From Effusibacillus dendaii (GTDB taxonomy: Bacteria > Bacillota > Bacilli > Tumebacillales > Effusibacillaceae), in NCBI RefSeq assembly GCF_015097055.1, contig NZ_AP023366.1, positions 2,183,501-2,247,500 on the forward strand: a stretch of 64,000 nt of DNA, in the 5' to 3' direction. The notes under the pieces are model-generated. The model ran no database searches, was not told where the DNA came from, and worked only from the letters and a program-made list of their open reading frames with translations. Numbering within the stretch: the stretch's first letter is position 1; each line of letters starts with the position of its first letter. Of the stretch, positions 42,597 to 52,215 are shown one piece after another. The position numbers and the translations under genes were made by a program.

Positions 42597-43088
42597 TTAC
42601 GCCTGCTCCTTTTGCTCAGCCACTTGCTTAACTGCATAAGCAAAATTTCGCATCGGTGCTTGCAATACGCTGAGCAGCATGGACAACAGTCCTTCGCGCG
42701 ACGGCAATTCAGCCAACGCCTTCACTTCATCGAATCCGATGATGCGGCCTTCCAATACACCGCCTTTAATTTCCAACGCTTTGTGCGCTTTCGCGAAATC
42801 ATTCAGAATTTTAGCCGGGGCAACCACATCGTCATATGAAAATGCAATTGCGCATGGGCCAGTCAGATGAGCATCAAGTTCTGTAAGACCTACTTCAGCT
42901 GTTGCGCGACGGGTCATCGTGTTTTTCAGCACTTTATATTCAACGCCCGCATCACGAAGCTGCTTGCGCAACTCAGTAACTTCCGCCACGGTCAATCCGC
43001 GGTAATCGGTTACAATTGTGCTTTTGCTGTCGCGCAATTTTTGGGAAATTTCCTGCACGAGTTGAACTTTCTCTTCGCGTACTCCCAT
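42597..43088 (-). CDS. rplJ: 50S ribosomal protein L10
   Basis: The 163-residue protein anchors the L7/L12 stalk to 23S rRNA. It has [20 protein letters not shown] and, near the C-terminus, the helix that binds L12 dimers ([19 protein letters not shown]). Expression is likely tuned by the L10 leader directly upstream. Confidence 0.98.
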   Translation of the reverse strand: MGVREEKVQLVQEISQKLRDSKSTIVTDYRGLTVAEVTELRKQLRDAGVEYKVLKNTMTRRATAEVGLTELDAHLTGPCAIAFSYDDVVAPAKILNDFAKAHKALEIKGGVLEGRIIGFDEVKALAELPSREGLLSMLLSVLQAPMRNFAYAVKQVAEQKEQA

Positions 43089-43094
43089 CCATTA

Positions 43095-43288
43095 CACCTC
43101 CCATAAAAAATCCGTCCGGATAACGAGAAGAGCCCCCGCAAACACGAGGACTCTGAACATTTTAATCAATCGAATATGCAGCTCGCTACATATCCAAATG
43201 AACTTATCACGTTCAAAACCTCGGCAGGAAATATTAAGTGCTATGCACTCCTGCTGTCTACGGTTTGGGGATTCCGTTTTTATCAGAC
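43095..43288 (-). ncRNA. L10 leader RNA (rplJ-rplL attenuation region)
   Basis: Between the promoter and rplJ lies about 190 bases of leader. It contains the stem GAGTCCTCGTG-TTTG-CGGGGGCTC (43123-43153 region, minus strand), typical of the L10 leader, and an upstream kink-containing region that free L10/L12 would bind. Later a run ACGGATTTTTTATGGGAGG leads into the rplJ start. It is a known autoregulatory leader in Bacillota; exact borders are inferred. Confidence 0.75.
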
Positions 43289-43295
43289 GCTTCAC

Positions 43296-43324
43296 ATCAT
43301 ATCACGATGTGACTCGAAAGTCAA
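43296..43324 (-). promoter_or_regulatory. Sigma-A promoter of rplJ-rplL
   Basis: On the minus strand TTGACT (43324-43319) and TATGAT (43301-43296) are 17 bases apart, immediately before the L10 leader and just after the rplA stop. Confidence 0.8.
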
Positions 43325-43338
43325 AGCTGAAATTCATG

Positions 43339-44043
43339 TTACCTTGCTTCCGGCGCCAGTTTCGCCAAGTTCACTTTTACCCCGGGCCCCATCGTGGAGC
43401 TGACGGATACATTTCGGATGTATTGGCCTTTCGCCGCTGCCGGTTTCGCTTTTTGCAATGTATCTATCAATGTATAAAAGTTTTCGAGCAGTTTCTGTTC
43501 GTCAAAAGAAACTTTACCAATCGGCGCATGAATGTTGCCCGCTTTGTCGGTGCGGTATTCGATTTTACCAGACTTGATTTCTTCTACCGCTTTTTTGACA
43601 TCAAACGTAACGGTGCCCGTTTTCGGGTTCGGCATTAAACCTTTCGGACCCAAAACGCGTCCCAGACGACCGACAGAAGCCATCATATCAGGCGTAGCTA
43701 CCACAACATCGAAATCGAACCATCCCTGATTGATCCGATTGATCAAATCATCGTCTCCAACAAAGTCGGCGCCAGCCGCCTCCGCTTCTTTGGCTTTATC
43801 ACCTTTTGCAAAAACCAGTACGCGCTGAACTTTACCCGTTCCGTGCGGCAGTACAACTGCACCGCGCAACTGCTGGTCTGCTTTTTTTACGTCGACTCCA
43901 AGACGGATCGCCGCTTCTACCGTCTCATCAAATTTTGCGGAAGCCGCTTTTTTGACCAGGGCGATCGCTTCATCTGCATCATAAAACGCCTCACGGTCAA
44001 TCAGTTTGCTGGCTTCCAGATACTTTTTCGCTTTCGTAGCCAT
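43339..44043 (-). CDS. rplA: 50S ribosomal protein L1
   Basis: The 234-residue protein begins [20 protein letters not shown] at 44043 behind AAGGAGGAAATC; a start at 44106 would overlap the spacer after rplK. The block [24 protein letters not shown] [19 protein letters not shown] is the L1 signature. It forms the mobile L1 stalk. Confidence 0.98.
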   Translation of the reverse strand: MATKAKKYLEASKLIDREAFYDADEAIALVKKAASAKFDETVEAAIRLGVDVKKADQQLRGAVVLPHGTGKVQRVLVFAKGDKAKEAEAAGADFVGDDDLINRINQGWFDFDVVVATPDMMASVGRLGRVLGPKGLMPNPKTGTVTFDVKKAVEEIKSGKIEYRTDKAGNIHAPIGKVSFDEQKLLENFYTLIDTLQKAKPAAAKGQYIRNVSVSSTMGPGVKVNLAKLAPEAR

Positions 44044-44138
44044 GTTGATTTCCTCCTTACGTGGTTTAACGGTATAGACCTCCCACTGATGCGGTTGAAC
44101 ATTCAACCTATTGACAACGGCACCCTGCGTACCGTGAA

Positions 44139-44564
44139 TTAGTCTTCGATCACAATTCCCATCGAACGTGCTGTACCTTCCACCATGCGCATCGCAGATT
44201 CTACGTTTGCGGCATTCAGGTCGGGCATTTTTTGTTCCGCAATTTCGCGAACTTTTGCACGTTTAAGAGTAGCAACTTTCTTCTTGTTCGGTTCTCCAGA
44301 CGCTGTTTCAATGCCTGCTGCTTTTTTCAGCAACACAGCGGCAGGAGGCGTTTTCGTTTCAAACGTAAACGAACGATCTTCATACACGGTGATTACTACC
44401 GGAATAATCAAACCGCCTTGATCCGCCGTACGGGCGTTGAACTGCTTACAGAACTCCATAATATTGACCCCAGCTTGACCAAGCGCCGGACCTACCGGCG
44501 GTGCCGGTGTGGCTTTACCAGCAGGAATCTGGAGCTTTACCAGTTTAATCACTTTTTTAGCCAC
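44139..44564 (-). CDS. rplK: 50S ribosomal protein L11
   Basis: The 141-residue protein starts at GTG 44564 ([16 protein letters not shown]) behind GAAGGAG; a GTG nine bases earlier overlaps that site. The proline-rich [20 protein letters not shown] is the thiostrepton-binding N-terminal domain, and L11 with its rRNA triggers RelA. It lies after nusG. Confidence 0.97.
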   Translation of the reverse strand: MAKKVIKLVKLQIPAGKATPAPPVGPALGQAGVNIMEFCKQFNARTADQGGLIIPVVITVYEDRSFTFETKTPPAAVLLKKAAGIETASGEPNKKKVATLKRAKVREIAEQKMPDLNAANVESAMRMVEGTARSMGIVIED

Positions 44565-44633
44565 TGTAACCACTCCTTCGTAATATGTGGTAGACGGGCA
44601 ACAGCCCTCCCACTAACAAAAAAACAGAACTAA

Positions 44634-45167
44634 TTATAACTTCTCCACTTGTGTAAAATCAAGTTCAAGAGGGGTTTCTCGGCCGAACATGGAAACAAGA
44701 ACACGTAATTTCTGTTTATCTGGATGGATTTCTTCCACGCTGCCGACAAAGTTGGTAAACGGGCCTTCCACGACGCGCACCGCCTCTTTCAATTCGAATG
44801 CCACTTTCGGTTTGGTTTCATCGACACCCATTTGTTTGAGAATAGACCGAACCTCATTTGGCATCAAAGGAATCGGCTTGGAACCCGATCCGGTTGAACC
44901 GACAAAACCGGTAACGCCTGGCGTATTCCGCACCACGTACCAAGAGTCGTCCGTCATGACCATCTCGACAAGCACGTATCCCGGAAAGACTTTTCGCATG
45001 ACTGCTTTTTTCTTTCCGTTTTTAACTTCCATTTCTTCTTCCATCGGAACCAGCACACGAAAGATCTTGTCCTGCATCTCCATTGATTGGACGCGTCTTT
45101 CCAGATTCGTTTTTACTTTGTTCTCATAACCTGAATAAGTGTGTACCACATACCAGCGTTTTTCCAT
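44634..45167 (-). CDS. nusG: Transcription termination/antitermination factor NusG
   Basis: The protein has 177 residues if it starts at MEKRWYVVHTYSGYENKV (45167). The NGN domain is followed by a KOW domain, GPFTNFVGSVEEIHPDKQKL. No good ribosome binding site precedes this Met or the Met three codons earlier; I chose by the family length. A stem GGGCAACCGCCC lies about 20 bases upstream. NusG joins RNA polymerase and S10. Confidence 0.95.
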   Translation of the reverse strand: MEKRWYVVHTYSGYENKVKTNLERRVQSMEMQDKIFRVLVPMEEEMEVKNGKKKAVMRKVFPGYVLVEMVMTDDSWYVVRNTPGVTGFVGSTGSGSKPIPLMPNEVRSILKQMGVDETKPKVAFELKEAVRVVEGPFTNFVGSVEEIHPDKQKLRVLVSMFGRETPLELDFTQVEKL

Positions 45168-45220
45168 GTTTTCCATTGCAGTCGAGGGCGGTTGCCCTTC
45201 CCCCCTAATCAAATAATAGC

Positions 45221-45418
45221 CTATCGGCCCAGCCCGATGAGATGTAACAGTTCACTTATGCCAAGATCAAAAAGAAAAATCACGAGCGCCATCACAATAC
45301 ATGTTGTGATCACAACAACCGTATAGGAAAAAAGCTCTTTTCGATTTGGCCACCGAACGCGCTTTAGCTCTCCCCATGCGTCACGAAAGAAAGAGACTAC
45401 TCCGGCCATTTTACTCAT
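45221..45418 (-). CDS. secE: Preprotein translocase subunit SecE
   Basis: The 65-residue protein has the conserved EELKRVRWPNRKEL-like segment (WGELKRVRWPNRKELFSYT) and one membrane helix (about 33-52), the single-helix form of SecE. It works with SecY. It lies between rpmG and nusG, the usual rpmG-secE-nusG order. Confidence 0.97.
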   Translation of the reverse strand: MSKMAGVVSFFRDAWGELKRVRWPNRKELFSYTVVVITTCIVMALVIFLFDLGISELLHLIGLGR

Positions 45419-45451
45419 TCTAAACTACCCCGTTTCAGACCACGAAAATCT

Positions 45452-45601
45452 TTAACGAGTTTCGCGATGAAGAGTATGATGGTTGCAGAACTTGCAATAC
45501 TTTTTCAGTTCGATGCGATCCGGGTTTGTCTTTTTGTTCTTCTTGGTGATGTAGTTGCGTTGCTTACAATCGGTACAAGCCAACGTCACCGCTACGCGCA
45601 T
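45452..45601 (-). CDS. rpmG: 50S ribosomal protein L33
   Basis: I read this 49-codon gene directly: [20 protein letters not shown] at the start, with the second Cys pair in [17 protein letters not shown]. The CxxC pairs form the zinc site. GGGAGGTG precedes the ATG at 45601. It opens the rpmG-secE-nusG transcript. Confidence 0.97.
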   Translation of the reverse strand: MRVAVTLACTDCKQRNYITKKNKKTNPDRIELKKYCKFCNHHTLHRETR

Positions 45602-45684
45602 CAGGTACACCTCCCACAAATTAAATTAGTCGAACAAACTAAATAAGGTGCGGAATCGCACCATATTCGCTGAATACCTTCCCT

Positions 45685-45714
45685 AATTTAGCATAATGGG
45701 TATGTTACTGTCAA
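45685..45714 (-). promoter_or_regulatory. Promoter of rpmG-secE-nusG
   Basis: On the minus strand TTGACA (45714-45709) and TAAATT (45690-45685, extended by TATGC) are 18 bases apart, right after the sigH terminator. Confidence 0.7.
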
Positions 45715-45715
45715 C

Positions 45716-45743
45716 AAAAACCGGGAGTCAGTTGACATCCCGG
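45716..45743 (-). terminator. Terminator of sigH
   Basis: CCGGGA (45721-45726) pairs with TCCCGG (45738-45743) and the minus-strand stem is followed by TTTTTG. The stop codon of sigH lies in the loop region. Confidence 0.75.
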
Positions 45744-46387
45744 ATTTCCAGATAACGCTCTAACTTTCGTTTTACTCTTTGCAGTGCATTGTCGATCGAT
45801 TTGACATGCCGATTTAAATCGACCGCAATTTCCTGATAGGAACGACCATCCAGATAAAGCATTAACACCTGCCGTTCCAATTCGCTAAGGATTTCGCCCA
45901 TCTTAATTTCAATATCGACAAATTCCTCTTGATTAATCAGCAATTCTTCCGGGTCCGACACTTTCGAACCACAGATCACGTCAAGCAAAGTCCGATCTGA
46001 ATCTTCGTCGTATATAGGCTTGTCCAATGACACGTAAGAATTGAGAGGAATGTGTTTCTGTCTGGTGGCGGTTTTGATTGCGGTGATAATTTGGCGGGTG
46101 ATGCAAAGTTCAGCAAAAGACTTGAATGATGTCAGTTTCTCATCCCGAAAATCCCGGATTGACTTGTATAAACCGATCATTCCTTCCTGCACAATATCTT
46201 CTCGATCGGCGCCGATCAGAAAATAAGAACGCGCCTTCGCCCTTACAAAATTCTTATATCTGTGAATCAGGCACTCAAGTGCTGAATCGTCGCCATCTCT
46301 TACCGCTTCTACTAGAACTTCATCCGACAGTTCATCCAGCTGTTTAAACAAATACACTTCTTGGACATGAAGATTCGACGACAACAC
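45728..46387 (-). CDS. sigH: RNA polymerase sigma factor SigH (sigma-30)
   Basis: The 219-residue sigma-70 family protein has region 2 (DREDIVQEGMIGLYKSIRDF, core-binding and -10) and region 4 (SELERQVLMLYLDGRSYQEIAVDLNRH, -35 recognition). SigH drives the genes that start sporulation and competence. The start is GTG 46387 or the next codon TTG 46384; GGAGGG stands 4 and 7 bases before them. It has its own strong promoter. Confidence 0.97.
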   Translation of the reverse strand: MLSSNLHVQEVYLFKQLDELSDEVLVEAVRDGDDSALECLIHRYKNFVRAKARSYFLIGADREDIVQEGMIGLYKSIRDFRDEKLTSFKSFAELCITRQIITAIKTATRQKHIPLNSYVSLDKPIYDEDSDRTLLDVICGSKVSDPEELLINQEEFVDIEIKMGEILSELERQVLMLYLDGRSYQEIAVDLNRHVKSIDNALQRVKRKLERYLEIRDVN

Positions 46388-46428
46388 ATATCCCTCCGAC
46401 CCAGCAACTAACTAACACGATTAAGCCA

Positions 46429-46457
46429 ATTATACTTTACGTAATCTGGAGGGTCAA
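46429..46457 (-). promoter_or_regulatory. Sigma-A promoter of sigH
   Basis: On the minus strand TTGACC (46457-46452) and TATAAT (46434-46429) are 17 bases apart, 42 bases before the start codon. It overlaps the end of the upstream rae1 gene only by spacing, not by sequence. Confidence 0.85.
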
Positions 46458-46460
46458 TTG

Positions 46461-46976
46461 TCAATCTATGTTTTTCCGCCTCCACTTTTCGAATATTTCT
46501 ACGACTTTCTTGTTCAATTGATCTTCCAGACGGTTTCTTGTCGGAGACAGTCTTTGCACTTCTTTATCAATCGCCTTGCGGGCTTGCTCTGTCATCTTCC
46601 GCAATTCATTTGCCGAGATACGCAAAGCACCCTCTCCAAACGTCACCTGCTGTTCCGCATAATCGGAAGTAGCCACATAGACGCGTGTTACTTTCGTTTC
46701 CAATTGGTATACAAGCCGCTCAATTACATCATCTGCCGTTTCATCCGTTTTGGAAAACAACACCTGCAATTTTCCCTGTTTGTATTCTTTCCGTTCCCCC
46801 GTCGCCATGTGAGCGTCAAACACAATAATTACTTCCATACCCGTAAAACGCTGATATTCCTTCAACGTCCCGACCAAGTGATCGCGGGCCAGCTCCAGAC
46901 TCTCCCGCTTCAATTCAACCAGTTCCGGCCAATCCCCGATTATATTGTATCCGTCAACAATTAATATTTCTTTCAT
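46461..46976 (-). CDS. rae1: Ribosome-associated endoribonuclease Rae1 (YacP, NYN domain)
   Basis: The 171-residue NYN/PIN-like protein starts MKEILIVDGYNIIGDWPEL at 46976. Acidic residues in VDGYN, VIIVFDAH and VYVATSDYAEQQ form the metal site. In B. subtilis Rae1 cleaves mRNA in the ribosome A site. A longer open frame from 47117 overlaps rlmB and is rejected. It lies between rlmB and sigH as in Bacillus. Confidence 0.92.
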   Translation of the reverse strand: MKEILIVDGYNIIGDWPELVELKRESLELARDHLVGTLKEYQRFTGMEVIIVFDAHMATGERKEYKQGKLQVLFSKTDETADDVIERLVYQLETKVTRVYVATSDYAEQQVTFGEGALRISANELRKMTEQARKAIDKEVQRLSPTRNRLEDQLNKKVVEIFEKWRRKNID

Positions 46977-47002
46977 TGCATGACAACCGCAGAGCAGACC
47001 GT

Positions 47003-47905
47003 TTATTTTTTCGAGCCGCGCTGGCGGACCGATTCGTACAAAAGGATTCCGGCAGCAACACCGGCATTTAACGACTGGACCTGCCCAATCATAGGCAGGC
47101 GAACCAGATAGTCGCATCTCTTTTTAACCACTTCACCAAGCCCTTTGCCTTCATTTCCGATTACCAATACGGTCGGCTGCGTCATATCTGCCTGATGATA
47201 AAGCAAATCCGCCTCTACGTCCGTTCCAACCACCCAATAACCGGCCTTTTTTAACAATTCCAGCGTCTGTGACACATTTGAAATTCGCGCCACCGGAATA
47301 TGTTCAATCGCCCCCGCTGACGATTTCGCCACAGTGGCCGTTAAGGGCACCGCACGCCGTTTCGGGATAACCACCCCATGTGCACCCGCACCGTCTGCGG
47401 TACGTAAAATTGACCCGAAGTTAAACGGATCCTCAATTTCGTCAAGGACCACAATTAATCCCGGACGAGGGGAATTTTGCGCCGCCTGCAAAATGTCTTC
47501 CAACTCAGCATACTCTTTGGCTGCCAAATAAGCGATTACGCCTTGATGGTTGCGGGTAGTCGCAATACTGTCCATTTTCGCTTTCGGTACACGCTGCACC
47601 ACGATGCCGCGCTCTTTGGCCCGCGCTAAAATTTCATTCGAGGAACCGCCTTCCACACCTTCCGCAAGCAAAATTTTGTTCAGCTCACGCCCGCTTTTTA
47701 ACGCTTCAATTACCGGATGGCGACCTTCCAGTTGTTCAGTTGCTTGTTCCATATTTGGCTGTGTCCGTTCTGCCGCCAGAACCCGTCGACCGCTTCCGCG
47801 CCTGGCGGATTCCGACTCTTTTCGAACCGGTTTTTGCTGCTTGTCCGTCCTGTCCATCCGATTCGCTCTATCCGGCCTTGCTTTTCCCCGCGCTTGTCGT
47901 TTCAT
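47003..47905 (-). CDS. rlmB: 23S rRNA (guanosine-2'-O-)-methyltransferase RlmB
   Basis: The 300-residue SPOUT methyltransferase has a long basic N-terminal extension (about 1-55, rich in Arg and Lys), a substrate-binding domain (EGRHPVIEALKSGRELNKIL) and the knotted catalytic domain with VIGNEGKGLGEVVKKRCD and SLNAGVAAGILLYE. Its start overlaps the mrnC stop (ATGA). Confidence 0.95.
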   Translation of the reverse strand: MKRQARGKARPDRANRMDRTDKQQKPVRKESESARRGSGRRVLAAERTQPNMEQATEQLEGRHPVIEALKSGRELNKILLAEGVEGGSSNEILARAKERGIVVQRVPKAKMDSIATTRNHQGVIAYLAAKEYAELEDILQAAQNSPRPGLIVVLDEIEDPFNFGSILRTADGAGAHGVVIPKRRAVPLTATVAKSSAGAIEHIPVARISNVSQTLELLKKAGYWVVGTDVEADLLYHQADMTQPTVLVIGNEGKGLGEVVKKRCDYLVRLPMIGQVQSLNAGVAAGILLYESVRQRGSKK

Positions 47906-48333
47906 GATTTCTCTCCATCCTTTCGCAATTGCGTATCCACGTAGTGAATCGCCTTTTCTGCCAAAACGCGCAATCGTTCAAATTCTCCCTTTAAAAACAG
48001 GTATCCGCACAGACTCTCAAACCCTGTACTATGGCGATAATCAATCACATCCGCGTGTTTTGGAACAGTTCCCGACTTGGCATTTCTTCCCCGCCGGACA
48101 ACCCCCATTTCCTCTTCCGTCAGGTCATCTTTTAAATGATGCAGAATATCCGCCTGTGCTTTTGCTTTCACATAGGAAACGGACGCCTTTTGCAGCCTGT
48201 GCGGACGCATTTCGCCGATCGCCAGCAAATGTTGGCGCACAAACAGTTCCCACACTCCGTCGCCCAAATAGGCCAATGCCAGAGCAGGCATTTCCTGCGG
48301 TTTACGGCTGGTGCCCGTTTTCAGCTCTACCAT
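47902..48333 (-). CDS. mrnC: Mini-ribonuclease III
   Basis: The 143-residue enzyme is a lone RNase III catalytic domain, without a dsRNA-binding domain: LALAYLGDGVWELFVRQHLL holds the catalytic Asp, and TGFESLCGYLFLKGEFERL the Glu. It trims 23S rRNA ends. I start it at ATG 48333 behind GGAAG; a GTG seven codons earlier would overlap cysS by 16 bases and is an alternative. Confidence 0.95.
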   Translation of the reverse strand: MVELKTGTSRKPQEMPALALAYLGDGVWELFVRQHLLAIGEMRPHRLQKASVSYVKAKAQADILHHLKDDLTEEEMGVVRRGRNAKSGTVPKHADVIDYRHSTGFESLCGYLFLKGEFERLRVLAEKAIHYVDTQLRKDGEKS

Positions 48334-48338
48334 GCAAT

Positions 48339-49733
48339 TCACTTCCGTTTCCACCGTACACCTTGCGGGGTATCTTCCAAAATGATTCCCAACTCGGTCA
48401 AACGGTCCCGAATTTGATCCGCCCTCGCAAAATCGCGGTTTTTGCGTGCCGTCGTCCGTTCTTCGATCAATTGTTCAATTTCGACCGCCAACGGGTCTGT
48501 TGACTCCTTTTTGGCCAGCCCCAATACGTCGAGGAATTCGCTTATTACCTCAAAATAGGCCCTTACGTCGGCCGGATTTGCCTGTCCGCTGTGCAGCAGG
48601 GAATTTGCTTGGCGTACCAGTTCAAATATAGCGGCAATCGCATCTGCTGTATTAAAATCATCATCCATTGCTTCCAGAAATTTTGCGCGAAGCGCTTCTC
48701 GATCGATCCCCTTGCTGTCAGATTCCCCTTTCTCAGCCGTTGTTAACCAGTGACTCAGATTTGCCATCGCGGTGTCAATCCGTTCCAATCCTTGCGCTGC
48801 CTGCTGAATCAATTCGTCAGAAAAATTAACCGGATTGCGGTAGTGGGCCGACAGCAGGAAAAACCGCACAATTCTCGGCTCGAATTTTTTCAACAAATCG
48901 TGTACCAGAATAAAATTTCCTTGTGATTTGGACATCTTCTCGTTATTGATATTAATATAACCGTTATGCATCCAATAGCGGGCAAACGGTTCTTGATTAG
49001 CCGCTTCCGACTGAGCAATTTCGTTTTCGTGATGCGGAAAAATCAAATCCTGGCCACCCGCGTGGATATCCAGCGTTTCCCCCAAATATTTCTTGCTCAT
49101 GGCGGAGCATTCGATATGCCAACCGGGCCGACCCTCTCCCCACGGCGACGGCCAGTAGACCTCACCCGGTTTTGCCGCTTTCCAGAGCGTAAAATCGAGC
49201 GGATTCTCCTTTTTCTCCGATACTTCAATGCGTGCCCCTGCCAACAGTTCCTCTAATGGCTGTTTCGACAATTTGCCGTAGTCGGGGAACCGATTCGTCC
49301 GAAAGTATACATCCCCGTCAACCGCATAGGCGCAGCCCTGTTTTATCAGTTGTTCGATCATCTCGATAATTTCCTGCATGTGTTCCGTCACGCAGGGGTG
49401 TACATCCGCCTTTTGAATACCCAGCAACTGCGAATCCTGCATATATGCCTGTATAAATCGATCCGCTACCGCCTGCGGATGAATCCCTTCCTCCTTGGCC
49501 ACACGGATAATCTTGTCATCCACATCGGTGAAATTTTGTACATACAGGACATCAAACCCTCGAAATTTGAGATAACGTCTAACCACATCGAAGAACATAA
49601 ACGGGCGTGCGTTGCCAATGTGAAAATAATTGTAGACGGTGGGCCCGCACACATACATTCGCACTTTTCCCGGTTCCTGCGGCACGAATTCTTCTTTCTG
49701 CCGCGTTAACGTATTATAAATCCGAATCGCCAC
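48339..49733 (-). CDS. cysS: Cysteinyl-tRNA synthetase
   Basis: The 464-residue class I synthetase has the HIGH-type motif FHIGNARPF and the KMSKSQGN loop. Zinc-binding Cys28 lies in [10 protein letters not shown], with later [13 protein letters not shown] and the His/Glu of [10 protein letters not shown]. It overlaps cysE by 20 bases, so the two are translated together; both should respond to cysteinyl-tRNA charging through the T-box. Confidence 0.98.
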   Translation of the reverse strand: MAIRIYNTLTRQKEEFVPQEPGKVRMYVCGPTVYNYFHIGNARPFMFFDVVRRYLKFRGFDVLYVQNFTDVDDKIIRVAKEEGIHPQAVADRFIQAYMQDSQLLGIQKADVHPCVTEHMQEIIEMIEQLIKQGCAYAVDGDVYFRTNRFPDYGKLSKQPLEELLAGARIEVSEKKENPLDFTLWKAAKPGEVYWPSPWGEGRPGWHIECSAMSKKYLGETLDIHAGGQDLIFPHHENEIAQSEAANQEPFARYWMHNGYININNEKMSKSQGNFILVHDLLKKFEPRIVRFFLLSAHYRNPVNFSDELIQQAAQGLERIDTAMANLSHWLTTAEKGESDSKGIDREALRAKFLEAMDDDFNTADAIAAIFELVRQANSLLHSGQANPADVRAYFEVISEFLDVLGLAKKESTDPLAVEIEQLIEERTTARKNRDFARADQIRDRLTELGIILEDTPQGVRWKRK

Positions 49734-50382
49734 TTGCTGCTCCTCCGTTTTTTAATTGATTCAATTCCTGCTGCAAGGAAGCAATTTGCTCCTGCATCTG
49801 TCTTATCATCTCCATAACGGGATCCGGCAAATTGGTATGATCCAAATCCTGTTCCACACGGCGTCCATCCTGAATGACGATCCGCCCGGGCACGCCTACT
49901 ACGGTAGAATTGGGCGGCACCGGTTTCAACACGACAGAGCAGGCTCCGATTTTGGAATTGTCTCCAACCACGATCGAACCCAGTACTTTCGCCCCCGTTG
50001 CGATCAGCACATTGTTACCGATGGTAGGATGTCGCTTCCCTTTTTCTTTACCCGTTCCGCCCAGCGTAACCCCTTGATAAATCGTACAATCATCACCAAT
50101 TTCCGCCGTTTCCCCGATCACTACACCTGATCCGTGGTCAATAAACAGGCGCCGCCCGATTTTGGCCCCCGGGTGAATTTCAATACCTGTCAAGAATCGG
50201 GCCAGTTGTGAGATAAACCTTGCTATTGTATAGTATTTTCTCTTATAAAACGAATGTGCAATCCGGTACGCCCATAACGCGTGCAGTCCCGAATAAGTGA
50301 GAACCACCTCAAACGTGCTCCTGGCTGCAGGATCCCGTTCGAATACAGACCTCACATCTTCTTTCATCAGCTGAAACATCAT
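49714..50382 (-). CDS. cysE: Serine O-acetyltransferase
   Basis: The 222-residue enzyme makes O-acetylserine for cysteine synthesis. A helical N-terminal part precedes left-handed beta-helix hexapeptide repeats (about 70-170) with [21 protein letters not shown] and catalytic His. A C-terminal Gln/Glu coiled segment ([19 protein letters not shown]) follows. I start it at ATG 50382 (MMFQLMKED) behind GAGGTGAG; the long upstream open frame is T-box leader sequence. Confidence 0.96.
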   Translation of the reverse strand: MMFQLMKEDVRSVFERDPAARSTFEVVLTYSGLHALWAYRIAHSFYKRKYYTIARFISQLARFLTGIEIHPGAKIGRRLFIDHGSGVVIGETAEIGDDCTIYQGVTLGGTGKEKGKRHPTIGNNVLIATGAKVLGSIVVGDNSKIGACSVVLKPVPPNSTVVGVPGRIVIQDGRRVEQDLDHTNLPDPVMEMIRQMQEQIASLQQELNQLKNGGAASGDSDL

Positions 50383-50399
50383 ACTCACCTCTTTGTTCT

Positions 50400-50725
50400 C
50401 CCTGCGTCCCCAAACAGAAAAAACCACCCCTGTAACAGAGGCGGTTGGTTGTCCGCGGTTCCACTCTGGTTCCCCTTTGCCAATTCCTTTCCACAGCCAA
50501 TTGGTCATGCCAATTGCTGGACAGTCATGCATGGGACACTTTGCGCCCTGTAACGGAGGCTTCCGTCGGTACATACTCAGCTGCTGCTTTTCCGCCCGCA
50601 ACAACAAAGGGGCATTCGGTACATTTCCCGCGTTCACCACTCCCAGCCGGTTGCCCGGTGGCGAATCTCTGGCACGTTCCCTGTACGTACTGGTCCTTTG
50701 TATCGTTTTTGTCAAACCATTTGTA
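50400..50725 (-). promoter_or_regulatory. T-box riboswitch upstream of cysE-cysS
   Basis: The minus strand has the T-box sequence AGAGTGGAACCGCGG (complement of about 50448-50464), then a terminator with arms ACCAACCGCCTCTG and CAGGGGTGGT and T run TTTTTTC (about 50415-50450). A Stem I region lies upstream; the codon in GAATGCCCC, a TGC at 50614-50612, is the likely specifier and matches cysteine. A TTGACA at about 50712-50717 may be the promoter -35. Uncharged tRNA-Cys would allow read-through. Confidence 0.88.
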
Positions 50726-50734
50726 CTTTATTGA

Positions 50735-52183
50735 TTATGCATTGATCAGCAGATTTTGTAAACGGGTTACTACCCGTTCCCTGCCAAGAAGCTCTAAAGA
50801 CATGTTTAAATCGGGGCCATGCGCGTGACCGGTTGCCGCCACTCGGACTGTCATAAACAATTGACGGCCTTTATACCCCGTTTCTTTTTGCACTTCTTTC
50901 AAGGCTGCTTTAATGGTCTCCGCATTCCAATTGTACAACCCTTTTGCCTTCTCATAGAACGAAGCGATCACCGTCGGTACCTGTTCTTCCTTTAGGATAT
51001 CAGCCGCCTCTCCGTCATAAACTACCTGTTCTTCAAAAAATGATTTCGCCATTTCCGGCAGCTCCGCCATATATTGGATTTTCTCTTTATACAAAGCCAC
51101 CAGTTTGACTACCCAATCGCGATCAAATGACTCCCCAATCAAGCCAGCCCGCTGCAGTTGAGGTATCGCTATACTCACAAGACGTTCCGTGTCTGCCTGC
51201 CGAATGTAATACCCGTTCATCCAGGCCAATTTTTCAGTGTCAAAAACTGCCCCTGACTTGGATACGCGGTCCAGCGAAAAAGCGCTCACCAGTTCATCCA
51301 GAGAAAAAATCTCCTGTTCTCCGCCAGGCGACCAACCGAGCAGCGCCAAGAAGTTCAAAATAGCTTCCGGTAAATACCCTAAGTTACGGTACTGCTCGAT
51401 AAACTGGACAATCGATTCATCCCGTTTGGAAAGTTTTTTCCCATCCTGGTTCAAAATAAGAGAAACATGCGCAAATTCCGGACACTTCCAGCCAAATGCC
51501 TGATAAATCAGGACTTGCCGCGGCGTGTTTGACAAGTGTTCCTCCCCGCGCAAAACATGGCTGATTTCCATCAAATGATCGTCGACCGTTACAGCAAAAT
51601 TGTAAGTCGGCAGGCCATCCGATTTGACAATCACAAAGTCTCCAATGCCTTCCGTTTCAAATTGGACCTCACCACGGACCAAATCAACAAAACGGATTAC
51701 TTGTCCTTCCGGAACCCGGAAACGGACCGTCTTTTTGCGCCCTTCCCGTTCATAGTTCGCTTTTTGTTCATCCGTTAGATGGCGGCACCGCCCCGAATAG
51801 CCAACCATTAGGCCTTTCGCAAGCATTTGCTCCCGCTCTTTTTCCAGCTCTTCTTCCGTACAATAACAATAGTACGCCTTCCCTTCTGTCAGGAGCTGTT
51901 GCACATGCTTCTGATAAATCGGCAGACGTTCCGTGCATCGATATGGCGCAAAAGGGCCCCCTATGTCAGGTCCTTCCTCCCAGTCAAGCCCGAGCCATTT
52001 GAAGTTCTCCAAAAACTCCTCGTCCGCCCGCTCCACATTGCGGGCTTGATCGGTGTCTTCAATTCTTAAAATATACGTTCCGCCTGCCTGTTTGGCCAAC
52101 AGATAATTAAACAGCGCGGTTCTTGCTCCGCCAATATGTAAATGTCCGGTTGGACTCGGTGCATAGCGCACTCGTACAGACAT
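50735..52183 (-). CDS. gltX: Glutamyl-tRNA synthetase
   Basis: The 482-residue class I synthetase has the HIGH-type motif [17 protein letters not shown] and the KLSKRDES loop ([13 protein letters not shown]). Four zinc-type Cys positions are seen around YYCYCTEEE. It lies between ispDF and the cysE T-box. Confidence 0.98.
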   Translation of the reverse strand: MSVRVRYAPSPTGHLHIGGARTALFNYLLAKQAGGTYILRIEDTDQARNVERADEEFLENFKWLGLDWEEGPDIGGPFAPYRCTERLPIYQKHVQQLLTEGKAYYCYCTEEELEKEREQMLAKGLMVGYSGRCRHLTDEQKANYEREGRKKTVRFRVPEGQVIRFVDLVRGEVQFETEGIGDFVIVKSDGLPTYNFAVTVDDHLMEISHVLRGEEHLSNTPRQVLIYQAFGWKCPEFAHVSLILNQDGKKLSKRDESIVQFIEQYRNLGYLPEAILNFLALLGWSPGGEQEIFSLDELVSAFSLDRVSKSGAVFDTEKLAWMNGYYIRQADTERLVSIAIPQLQRAGLIGESFDRDWVVKLVALYKEKIQYMAELPEMAKSFFEEQVVYDGEAADILKEEQVPTVIASFYEKAKGLYNWNAETIKAALKEVQKETGYKGRQLFMTVRVAATGHAHGPDLNMSLELLGRERVVTRLQNLLINA

Positions 52184-52215
52184 TATAACTCAACTCCCCT
52201 AGACTCTTTCCTGGA

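Noticed and set aside
45602..45727. A tRNA gene near rpmG-secE
   Set aside because: I looked for a cloverleaf and the TTC arm in this spacer and in other gaps and saw none; the spacer holds a promoter and a terminator.
46977..47117. A 47-residue N-terminal extension of Rae1
   Set aside because: It overlaps the rlmB coding region, is Cys- and Arg-rich without family support, and the inner Met begins the normal NYN domain.
50383..50715. A 111-residue N-terminal extension of CysE
   Set aside because: The sequence is the T-box leader; the conserved protein begins at the later Met with a good ribosome site.
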